Assembly (NCBI GenBank): GCA_963789885.1
Contig: CAWBNB010000035.1
Coordinates: 62,001 to 126,000 of the forward strand
Length of the DNA: 64,000 bases
From: DATEDA01 sp963789885
GTDB lineage: Bacteria > Pseudomonadota > Gammaproteobacteria > Burkholderiales > SG8-39
Direction: 5' to 3'
Shown here: positions 28,357 through 36,096 of the stretch, piece after piece
How positions within the stretch are numbered: the first letter of the stretch is position 1
Layout of the letters: every line of letters begins with the position of its first letter
Position numbers and translations under genes: made by a program
The notes under the pieces: model-generated
The model's database searches: none
Told to the model about the DNA's origin: nothing
What the model saw: the letters and a program-made list of their open reading frames with translations, nothing else

Positions 28357-28662
28357 ATGCCCGCGATCACTATCAACGACCTGCCGACGAGCCGCGCATT
28401 GGACGGCAAGGCGCTCGCGTCCATCCGCGGCGCCGGCAACGGCCTGTGGACCGTCGGCTGGATCCAGCCCTACGTGCCGCCGACACCCAGCAGCATTCTG
28501 GCCGGCGTCAACTTCTACCAGGTGAACACCACCGTCAACAACACGCAAAACATCTTCATCGAGGAGATGAACAATCTGTTCCAGACGGTCGAGGTCAAGA
28601 ACTCGGGCGCCACCTCGACCATCAACGCGGTCGTCGTAGGCGCGCTCAACAAGAACGCCTGA
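28357..28662 (+). CDS. Double-glycine leader peptide 4 (GA-type leader)
   Basis: 101 residues from ATG 28357 after TTGGAGACACGAC. Leader MPAITINDLPTSRALDGKAL then ASIRGA: the processing site is RG-A rather than RGG, an accepted variant in C39 leaders. The long N/T/V-rich core includes WTVGWIQPYVPPTP, then a polar repeat-like region (NTTVNNTQNIFIEEM, NSGATSTINAVVVG) similar in style to the tail of the small exported protein at 4041. The core has no cysteine. It is followed after 38 bp by the PP2C gene and has no terminator between, so the two are probably co-transcribed. Confidence 0.8.
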   Translation: MPAITINDLPTSRALDGKALASIRGAGNGLWTVGWIQPYVPPTPSSILAGVNFYQVNTTVNNTQNIFIEEMNNLFQTVEVKNSGATSTINAVVVGALNKNA

Positions 28663-28700
28663 TCTCGAGCTTCAGGACGGAACCCGGGCGCCGCGCCAGC

Positions 28701-29490
28701 GTGGACCTCGGAAACCCTTCCGGCGTGTACAGTCAATTTCGATGGACGTCGGGATCCCGGACGGACGCGGGACTGGTGCGTCCGATCAACGAGGATGCCT
28801 GTCTCGACCAGCCGGAGCGAGGGCTGTGGGCGGTCGCCGACGGCATGGGCGGACTCGCGGTCGGCGGCCTGGCGAGCCGCATGGCCGTGGAAGCCCTGGG
28901 CGGCATGCCAACCGCCCAACAGCCTCGAGGAGTTCGTCGTCGCTACCGAGGTGCGGCTGCAGACTGTCAATCAGCAGCTGCGCGCCGAGGCGGCGGCCCG
29001 CAACGTGGGCAGGATCGGCAGCACCGTTGCGGTCCTACTGGCGCACGAGCGCTACTGTGCGTACCTGTGGGCCGGCGACAGCCGGATCTATCTCTGCCGC
29101 GGGGGGCGGCTAGCGCTGCTCACCCGCGATCACAGCGTTCTGGAGGAGCTGAAGGCGCGAGGGGCGGTCCCTGCCGACAGCGGCGTCCGTCGCGCTGCAC
29201 ATTCACGGATCACGCGCGCCGTGGGCGTTGTGGACGAGCTCGAGCTCGACGGCGATGTCGTCGAGGTCGAGGACGGCGATGTCTTCCTGCTGTGCAGCGA
29301 CGGGTTGAGCAACGAGCTGAGCGAGCAGGAAATGACCGACGCGCTGCTGCCGGGAAATTGCCGGCAGGCATCCGAGGTCTTGGTCGATGCGGCACTCAAG
29401 GCCGGCGGGCGCGACAACATCTCGGCGGTCGTGGTCCGCGCCGAGGACCTGGACAGCGGCGACAGGACCCTGTTCAATCCGGCGGTCTGA
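28701..29490 (+). CDS. PP2C-family Ser/Thr protein phosphatase (frameshifted)
   Basis: About 262 residues. PPM/PP2C phosphatase with all metal-binding motifs: RTDAGLVRPINEDA, VADGMGG, GSTVAVLL, AGDSRIYL, LTRDHS, CSDGLSNEL and GGRDNISAVVV. One extra C in CCC at 28915-28917 changes frame; removal gives PTANSLEEFVV. Start GTG 28701 or GTG 28725; no good RBS precedes either, consistent with coupling to peptide gene 4. PP2C enzymes reverse phosphorylation read by FHA domains, and a double-FHA membrane protein lies in the adjacent exporter operon. The matching Ser/Thr kinase is not in the window. Confidence 0.88.
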
Positions 29491-29509
29491 GCCGCGACCG
29501 AGCGGGCGG

Positions 29510-30813
29510 TCAGGTCACCTGCTCGCTGCGCGCGGCGTGCTGGTTGCGGAAGTCCTTCGACCGGATTCCGTGCTTCTTCAGCAGCGTCTGCAGATGCGAG
29601 CGGTTCATCTCGCACCGCCGCGCCAGTTCGACCACCGTACCGCCCACTTCCTGGAGGCCGCGCTCGAGAAACGCCCGTTCCGCCTCGTCGCTCGCGGCGC
29701 GCTTCGCGTCGCTGAGCGAAGCCGGAGCGAGCTGCTGGCGGCCCCGCCGTTGCCCGCGACCTCCGCCGCAGTCGCGGTCGCCGTCGCGGGCCTGATGTCC
29801 TGGGGCAGATGCTCCAGGTCCGCCGTGTCCCCCGCCAGGCACGAGATCCGGTAGATGATGTTGCGCAGCTCGCGGATGTTTCCGGGATACTCGTAGTTCA
29901 AGAGAAACTCCCGCAAGCGGCGCGTCAGCTTTGCCGGGCGCCTCTTCAGCGTCTCCGCAGCCTCGTCACCGAAGTATTCGAACAGCAGGGGGAGCTCGTC
30001 CTTGCGATCGCGCAGGGGCGGCAACGTCACGTGGATGACGCCGAGCCGGTAGAAGAGGTCTTCGCGAAACTTCCCCTCGTCACACAAGCGACGCAGGTTC
30101 TTGTTCGTCGCGGCCACGATACGCGCGTCGACCGCAATGGTTTCGTCCGCGCCCACGCGCTGGATCTCGTGCGACTCGAGCACGCGCAGCAGCTTCACCT
30201 GTCCGGACAGCGGCAGCTCGCCGATCTCGTCCAGGAAGATGGTGCCGCCGTGCGCGCTCTCGAACTTGCCCCGTCGGTCGCCGGACGCGCCCGTGAATGC
30301 GCCTTTCTTGTGCCCGAACAGCTCGGACTCCAGCAGGTTGTCGGGAATCGCTCCGCAATTGACCGAGATGTAGGGCTTGTCGGCTCGCGCCCCGTTGGCG
30401 TGGATCACCTTCGCCATCAGCTCCTTGCCGGTCCCGCTCTCGCCGTCGATCAGAACCGGCAGATCCGTGGGCGCCGCCTTCTCCGCGATTTCCAGCGCCT
30501 CCAGAAGCTTGGGGTTGTCGCCGAATGCCCCCTCGAAGACGAAGCTCCGCTCGAGCAGGGCTTTCCGCCGCTCGCCCGGCGACCGGTCGACGCCGCTCGG
30601 CTGCGAGGCCGCCGCGGTGACGAATCGCTCCTTGTGCGAGAGCTGCATCACCTCGTCGCGCAGCGCGTGCGACTGTCGCAGCAGCTTCTCGATCTCGTGC
30701 CGCTCCAGGCGCGAGGCCCATCGCAAGGTGGAGCGGAGAATCTCGATCTTCTCGAGAACCCCCGCGTACGAGATCGCGGCAGTGACGTGCGGGCTATGGT
30801 CGAGGATGTTCAT
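29510..30813 (-). CDS. Sigma-54-dependent activator of the peptide export locus (frameshifted)
   Basis: About 434 residues. A short helical N-terminal domain (1-110, no receiver or GAF motif) precedes the AAA+ domain with GESGTGKELM, GAFTGA and GGTIFLDEIGELP, and a Fis-type helix-turn-helix (VVELARRCEMNRSHLQTLL). One base is out near 29740. The start ATG 30813 overlaps the stop of the exporter gene by four bases (ATGA), so it is the last gene of that operon. Five neighbouring peptide genes have sigma-54 promoters with matching upstream dyads; this protein is the natural candidate to bind them. The input signal is unknown. Confidence 0.88.
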
Positions 30814-33800
30814 GCTGCGCTCAGCTGTTTCTGGACGAGTTCGTAGTACATGCCCCTACGGTCCACCAATTCCTGGTGTCTGCCCTGCTCGACGATCTGG
30901 CCTTCGTACATGACCAGGATCTTGTCGGCGCGCATGATCGTGCTCAGGCGGTGCGCGATGATCACGGCGGTGCGTCCCTTGAGGAGGTCGTGCAGGCTGC
31001 CGATGATGTTGCTCTCGGACTGCGTGTCGAGCGCCGAGGTCGCCTCGTCGAAGACCAGCAGACGCGGATCGTGGTACAGCGCCCGGGCGATGCACAGCCG
31101 CTGGATCTGCCCGCCGGAGAGGCCGATCCCGCGCTCGCCCACGACCTGTTCGTAGCCGAGCGGCATTTTCGCGATGAACGCGTGGGCGTCCGCCATCTTC
31201 GCCACTTCCTCGATCCGTCGGCGGAGCGGGCTCTCGTCGCCGCTCGCGATGTTCTCCGCGATCGTCCCCGAGAACAGCAGGTTGCTCTGCATCACGTAGC
31301 CCACCTGGGCGCGGTAGTACTCCTTGTCGATCGCGCTCATGTCATAGCCGTCCACCGTCAGCTTGCCCTCGGTGGGTGCGTAGAAGCCGACCAGCATCTT
31401 CGCCAGCGTCGTCTTGCCCGAGCCGCTGCGTCCCACGATCGCGACCAGTTCCCCGGGCTTGATGTCCAGGCTGACGTTTTCGAGGACATAAGGGGTTTCG
31501 CTCCCGCCGTAGCGGAAGTACACGCCGTCGAGGCGGATGTCCCCTTTCAAGTCGGGGAGCACGATCCGCGACCCGACCTCCTCGGGCTTCTGCTCCGGCT
31601 CGAGGTCGAGCACGTCGCCGAGGCGTTCCATGGCCACGCCCGCGTCGTTCAGCAGGCTCCACAGCTGCACCAGTCCCATCAGCGGCCCAAGGACGCTCCC
31701 CATCAATGCATTGAACGCGACCAGCTGGCCGATCGTCAGCTCGTGCGCGAGGACCAGATTGGCCCCGACCCAGAGGATGGCGATGGTCGTGGCCGCGTTG
31801 AGCAACTGACTTCCCAGCGCGACCTTGATGTTGAACGCCTGCGCCCGGTACTGCACGTCCAGGGCCTTGGCGTACTTCTTCTCCCATTTCATGCGGATCG
31901 CACGCTCGATGCCCATGCCCTTGACCGTTTCCGCCCCGCCGAGCGCTTCCATCAGCAGGGATTTCGCATCGGTTGAAGCGGCGAAGACCTCGCGTGCGTA
32001 GCCCTTCACCTTCGGGGTGACCAGTACGGTCAGGCCGACGATAGGCACCACGAACGAGATCAGGACAAGGGTCATCTTCACGTTGTAGAGGAACATGATC
32101 GTGAAGTAGATGAAGACCATCAAGAGATTGAGCACGGTGGTGACGGTGGACTCCGTCAGGAAGGCTCGTATCGTCTGGTTTTCCTGGAAGCGCGCAAAGA
32201 TGTCGCCGGTCTTGCGCTTCGCGAAGAACGCGAGCGGCAGCGACATCGTGTGTTTGAAGAACTGCGACATCATCGCGAAATCCATGCTGCGCATCATGAA
32301 GTTCGCCAGGAACGCCCTGATCGTCGACGTGATCTGCGCAAACAGGCTGGAGATGACCAGACCGACTACGAGCAGATGCAGGAGCCGGGTATTCTGATGG
32401 ACGATGACTCCATCCAGGACGTTCTGGATGATGAGCGGAGGGACGATGCCGAGCCCCTGGATGACGAAAGTCGCCAGGAACAGATGGACGAGGATCTTCC
32501 GGTAGGGTTTCAGATATCCCGCGAATCGGACCCATGGCGAGCGCGACGCCGACAGCTGCACGAGGCTCCGGCCGGGCGTGAAGACCAGGCAGGTGCCGCT
32601 CCAGCCCCGCTCGAAATCCTCGACGCTCATCTCTTTGAACCCGACCGCCGGGTCGGCGATCCACACCTGCCGTCTCGAGATGCCGTACACCACGACGTAG
32701 TGGTAGCCCTCCCAATGAACGATGAAAGGGAGGTCGAATCCCAGCAGGGCGTCGAAGGTGCACTGGACGCCACGCGCGGTGAAGCCGAGGGCCTCGCCGG
32801 CGCGCGCGAGACTGTCGAGGGTGGCGCCCTGTGTCGTCACGTTGGCCAGCTCCCTGAGCTTGCCAAGCGTCATCGGGATGCCGTAGTGCCGGCAGAGCAT
32901 CGCCAGACAGGCGGCGCCGCAGTCCATCTCTTCCGCCTGCTCGACCAAGGGGAACCGCTTGAGCACCTTCTCGCCGGGCTCCGGCTTGGTGTGCAGATCG
33001 AGTTTGACCGGCAGCGTGCGTCGTTCCGCGAGCTTCTTTTGCCGCTGCAGCTCTCGCTCGGCGAACTGGATCCGCTGTTCCAGGACCTCGCGCAGCTTCG
33101 GGTTGCGTTCCAGGATGAAGCGAATGGTCTTCTCGGGAATGACCAGGAGCGTCGTATCGGCACTGGCGACCACCGATGCCATCTGTTCCTGGCGCATCAG
33201 GCAGGCCTTCTCGCCGAATATTTCGCCCTGCCCGAGCGTCGCGAGCGGATATTGCGTGCCGTCCTCGCTGCGCGCGATCTTCACCTCGCCGTGACGCACG
33301 ACGTACAGCCTGCGGTCCTCCCGGGCGCCCTGCTTCAGAATCTCCCGGCCGGCGCCGACGCGCTTGACGCCGACGCTTCGAACGAACTCCTCGAGCTCGG
33401 TCTTGTTGACCTTGCCGCGCAGGTCGAACAGACGCGCGACGAAGCCGCCCGCGGAGTTGATCGCGACGTAGGTGGTGACGAACGAATGCGCCGCGCTGTT
33501 GCGGCCGACGATCGGCGCGAGTACCTTGTGCGGGATGAACAGCAGCTCGGTCTTTACCGACGCCCGCACCGAGGATTCGTGCCGGAAGTCGCGCAGCACC
33601 GCGATCTCGGCAAATACGTCGCGCTCCTTGCGCACGCCGATGCTGACTTCCTTGCCGTGCTCCTCGGTGAAGAGGCGGACCGAGCCCGACTTGACGACAT
33701 ACAGACCGTCGGCCGGCTCGCCCGCTTTGCACACCGTCTCGCCGAACGAGAAGAATCGCGACTCCGCGTGATCCGCGAGTCGCTCGAGCTCCTCCCGGGT

Positions 33801-33875
33801 GAATGGCGACAGCAGTTCTACCGAACCCAGGAAGTCGGCGAGCGATTGCAGCTCCGGTGAGGCGTCGATGCTCAT
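30810..33875 (-). CDS. C39-peptidase ABC exporter with two cyclic-nucleotide-binding-like domains
   Basis: 1021 residues. Domains: two cNMP-binding-like beta-rolls (about 15-135 and 150-280; FSFGETVCKAGEPADGLYVV and LGQGEIFGEKACLM), C39 peptidase (about 305-435) with Cys319 in EEMDCGAACLAM, His in EGYHYVVVYG and Asp in IADPAVG, six membrane helices (about 450-740), and an ATPase domain with GRSGSGKTTL, LSGGQIQRL and LLVFDEATSALD. PCAT exporters cut double-glycine leaders and export the core in one step. The N-terminal cNMP-like module, absent from simple PCATs such as ComA, implies gating by a ligand or by protein contact. Preceded after 16 bp by the isomerase gene. Confidence 0.93.
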   Translation of the reverse strand: MSIDASPELQSLADFLGSVELLSPFTREELERLADHAESRFFSFGETVCKAGEPADGLYVVKSGSVRLFTEEHGKEVSIGVRKERDVFAEIAVLRDFRHESSVRASVKTELLFIPHKVLAPIVGRNSAAHSFVTTYVAINSAGGFVARLFDLRGKVNKTELEEFVRSVGVKRVGAGREILKQGAREDRRLYVVRHGEVKIARSEDGTQYPLATLGQGEIFGEKACLMRQEQMASVVASADTTLLVIPEKTIRFILERNPKLREVLEQRIQFAERELQRQKKLAERRTLPVKLDLHTKPEPGEKVLKRFPLVEQAEEMDCGAACLAMLCRHYGIPMTLGKLRELANVTTQGATLDSLARAGEALGFTARGVQCTFDALLGFDLPFIVHWEGYHYVVVYGISRRQVWIADPAVGFKEMSVEDFERGWSGTCLVFTPGRSLVQLSASRSPWVRFAGYLKPYRKILVHLFLATFVIQGLGIVPPLIIQNVLDGVIVHQNTRLLHLLVVGLVISSLFAQITSTIRAFLANFMMRSMDFAMMSQFFKHTMSLPLAFFAKRKTGDIFARFQENQTIRAFLTESTVTTVLNLLMVFIYFTIMFLYNVKMTLVLISFVVPIVGLTVLVTPKVKGYAREVFAASTDAKSLLMEALGGAETVKGMGIERAIRMKWEKKYAKALDVQYRAQAFNIKVALGSQLLNAATTIAILWVGANLVLAHELTIGQLVAFNALMGSVLGPLMGLVQLWSLLNDAGVAMERLGDVLDLEPEQKPEEVGSRIVLPDLKGDIRLDGVYFRYGGSETPYVLENVSLDIKPGELVAIVGRSGSGKTTLAKMLVGFYAPTEGKLTVDGYDMSAIDKEYYRAQVGYVMQSNLLFSGTIAENIASGDESPLRRRIEEVAKMADAHAFIAKMPLGYEQVVGERGIGLSGGQIQRLCIARALYHDPRLLVFDEATSALDTQSESNIIGSLHDLLKGRTAVIIAHRLSTIMRADKILVMYEGQIVEQGRHQELVDRRGMYYELVQKQLSAA

Positions 33876-33891
33876 GCCCGGTTCCGCCTTT

Positions 33892-34644
33892 CTAGTGCGC
33901 TTCGATGACGTGCTCGCGCGCCCGCGCCGCGAGCCATTCTTCGCGGAGCAGGCGCCGCACCTCGGCCGCGGTTTCCGCGTCCAGCACCGCCGGGTTCTTC
34001 GCCGTCACGAGGAAGATCTCGTACAACGACCGGTCGGCCGATGGAAACGGCCCGAGCAGATCGCCGACGGCGGCGTTGAACACCTTGCCCTCGATATCCG
34101 TCTTCAGCGAGCCGCGGAGCACCTTGCCGATGACGCCGCTCTGCTCCCGCGTGCTGGCGATCGAGTGTTCTCGGGCCATCTCGGCAAACAGCTCCGGCTC
34201 CTCGCTGAGGATCGAGGCCATCTCCTTCGCCTTGCCTTCGCTATCGACGACGATGTGGCTGACCTCGATGCTGTCGAATCTGGGGGAGTTGAGCTTGAAG
34301 TACTCCTCGACCGCCTTGTCGCTGCAGATCTGGTCCATCATCTTCTCTTGGTACAGGCTGTCCGTGATGAAGGACTCGAACTCGTCCAGACTGACCCCGA
34401 GGGTGTCGAGGTAGCGGTTCGTGTCGGTTGCCCGATGCAGCCCCCTGATGCGCCGGAACTGGTCGGCGCGTTCCTGTATTTCGTCGGCAGCGATCGCGAT
34501 GCCTCGTTTCTTCGCCGCGCGGACGGCGAGTCTCTCCCTGACGAACTGCTCGAGGAGTGTCTGGAACTGCCCCGTGAACTTCAGGATCCTCACGAACTGA
34601 TCGATGCCGATGATTTCGTCGTCGATGCGCACGATGGTCGTCAT
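33892..34644 (-). CDS. Cytoplasmic PpiC/SurA-type peptidyl-prolyl isomerase of the export operon
   Basis: 250 residues without signal peptide or membrane segment. An N-terminal helical chaperone-like part (SurA-N style: LEQFVRERLAVRAAKKRGI) and a parvulin domain (about 125-225; VSHIVVDSEGKAKEMASIL, FAEMAREHSIASTREQSG, VFNAAVGDLLGPF). Parvulins of this group are normally exported; the lack of a signal suggests it handles substrates in the cytoplasm before export, for example by keeping leader peptides soluble. Lies between the adaptor (78 bp) and the exporter (16 bp). Confidence 0.8.
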   Translation of the reverse strand: MTTIVRIDDEIIGIDQFVRILKFTGQFQTLLEQFVRERLAVRAAKKRGIAIAADEIQERADQFRRIRGLHRATDTNRYLDTLGVSLDEFESFITDSLYQEKMMDQICSDKAVEEYFKLNSPRFDSIEVSHIVVDSEGKAKEMASILSEEPELFAEMAREHSIASTREQSGVIGKVLRGSLKTDIEGKVFNAAVGDLLGPFPSADRSLYEIFLVTAKNPAVLDAETAAEVRRLLREEWLAARAREHVIEAH

Positions 34645-34722
34645 TGGTTCTCCTTTGCCGAGCCTGTCGGCGAATGTCGATAAGGTTTCATGAGTCGGCC
34701 CGCCGGCACGAGAGCGGCACCG

Positions 34723-36096
34723 TCAGCCGCCGATCTGTCGGAACGGATCGAGCGCGAGGTCGATCACGCGTCGCTCGCGGACGACGACCTCCGCGGTCGC
34801 CGTCATCCCGTAGCGCAGCGGGTACTTCGTGTCGGCGACGACGTAGTGATCGCGCTCCAGCGTTACCCGCCCCTCGTACACCGGCTGCTTGGTCTGCGGC
34901 GACAGCTTGGTAGCGGGGGAGATGTAGGTGAGCGTCCCATCGATCACGCCATAGCGTTGGTACGGGAAGGCGTTGAATTTCAGCTTGACCGCAAGTCCTT
35001 CGCGCAGGAAGCCGCGGTCATACTCGGCAATCTCGAGCTTGAGGACGGGCCGGGCGTTCTTCGGCGCGATCCCGCCCAGCGGCGTGTTGGCCTGGACCTT
35101 GTCCCCCGGCTGGGTGGACGTCAGGTCGGTGATGACGCCGTCTACCGGCGCGGAAATCAGGAGGAAGTTGTCCTTGTCGATGTTGTCGAACCGGATCCTG
35201 GCCGCCGCCTCGGCGACGAGGCGGGCGGTTTGCACCTGCAGTCGCAGCTTCTCCTCGGTATCGGCGATCTCCTTCGCCGCCGCGTCGTACTGCAACTGCA
35301 GCTTGGTGAGCTCCTGGCCGCTGGTTTCGAGTTGCGCCCTGGACTGCGAGTATTCCTGGCTCTGGCGGGCGCTCAGCTCGCTCAGTCTCGATTGCGTGAC
35401 TGCATAAGCGTTCTCGGCCGCGAGCAGGGCGTTGCGCTTGCTTTCGGTCTGCAGCTGGGACACCCCGCCCCCGCCGGGCAGCGCGAGCAGCCGCGCGTAC
35501 TTCTCCGCCTCGTCCTTGGCAGCGTCGCGGGCGCGACGGGCGTCTTCGAGCCTGGTACGGGCTTCCTGAAGCTGCGCTCGCTGCGCCTCGGCGAACTTTG
35601 CCGTTCCCTCGGAAACGCGCTTCGCGTGCTGGTACTCGGCCAGCTCCAGCGCCTGTTTCAAGGACGCCAGCTTGCGCTCCATCAGCGCCTTCTTTTCCGG
35701 GAACTGCTTCCAGTCGCGCTCCGCGTCCTCCAGCTTCAACTGCGCCTGCAACGCGTTCGCGGCGGCCTCGACTGCCCCGCGGGCGTTGAGTCTCGCCAGG
35801 ACATCGCCCTTCGACACCGGTTGCCCTTCCGCGACGTACAGATTCGCCAGCTCGCCGTCGACGGGCGCATGAAAGCGCCGCACCTCCGAATCGGGCAAGA
35901 GCGCGCCCTGTGCCGTCACGGTCACGTCGGTGTGCCCGAAAAACGACCAGGCCAGGGCCGACAACACCAGCGCCGCCATCGCGATGACGACGGCCTGCGT
36001 GATCCGCGAAGGTTCGGCGGTGAGAATTGCGATGCCTTCGGCGCTATGGTCGTCGAGCGCTTGCATCAACGGCCGGAGGCGAGCTTCGTTCATCAT
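34723..36096 (-). CDS. HlyD-family membrane-fusion (adaptor) protein
   Basis: 457 residues. One N-terminal membrane helix (about 34-54, ITQAVVIAMAALVLSALAW), a lipoyl half (VTVTAQGALLPDSEVRRFHA), a long coiled coil (about 110-300, rich in E, K, Q, R), the second lipoyl half (ISAPVDGVITDLTSTQPGD) and a beta-barrel/membrane-proximal end (LRYGMTATAEVVVRERRVIDL). The protein links the ABC exporter with the outer-membrane factor. Start ATG 36096 (or 36093) overlaps the stop of the FHA gene; much longer in-frame upstream sequence lies inside that gene and is not coding here. Confidence 0.9.
   Translation of the reverse strand: MMNEARLRPLMQALDDHSAEGIAILTAEPSRITQAVVIAMAALVLSALAWSFFGHTDVTVTAQGALLPDSEVRRFHAPVDGELANLYVAEGQPVSKGDVLARLNARGAVEAAANALQAQLKLEDAERDWKQFPEKKALMERKLASLKQALELAEYQHAKRVSEGTAKFAEAQRAQLQEARTRLEDARRARDAAKDEAEKYARLLALPGGGGVSQLQTESKRNALLAAENAYAVTQSRLSELSARQSQEYSQSRAQLETSGQELTKLQLQYDAAAKEIADTEEKLRLQVQTARLVAEAAARIRFDNIDKDNFLLISAPVDGVITDLTSTQPGDKVQANTPLGGIAPKNARPVLKLEIAEYDRGFLREGLAVKLKFNAFPYQRYGVIDGTLTYISPATKLSPQTKQPVYEGRVTLERDHYVVADTKYPLRYGMTATAEVVVRERRVIDLALDPFRQIGG

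Noticed and set aside
26263..28662. Classic bacteriocin cluster with immunity genes
   Set aside because: No immunity-type membrane protein accompanies the peptides, the cores lack cysteine, and no modification enzyme is present; an antimicrobial role is possible but unsupported.
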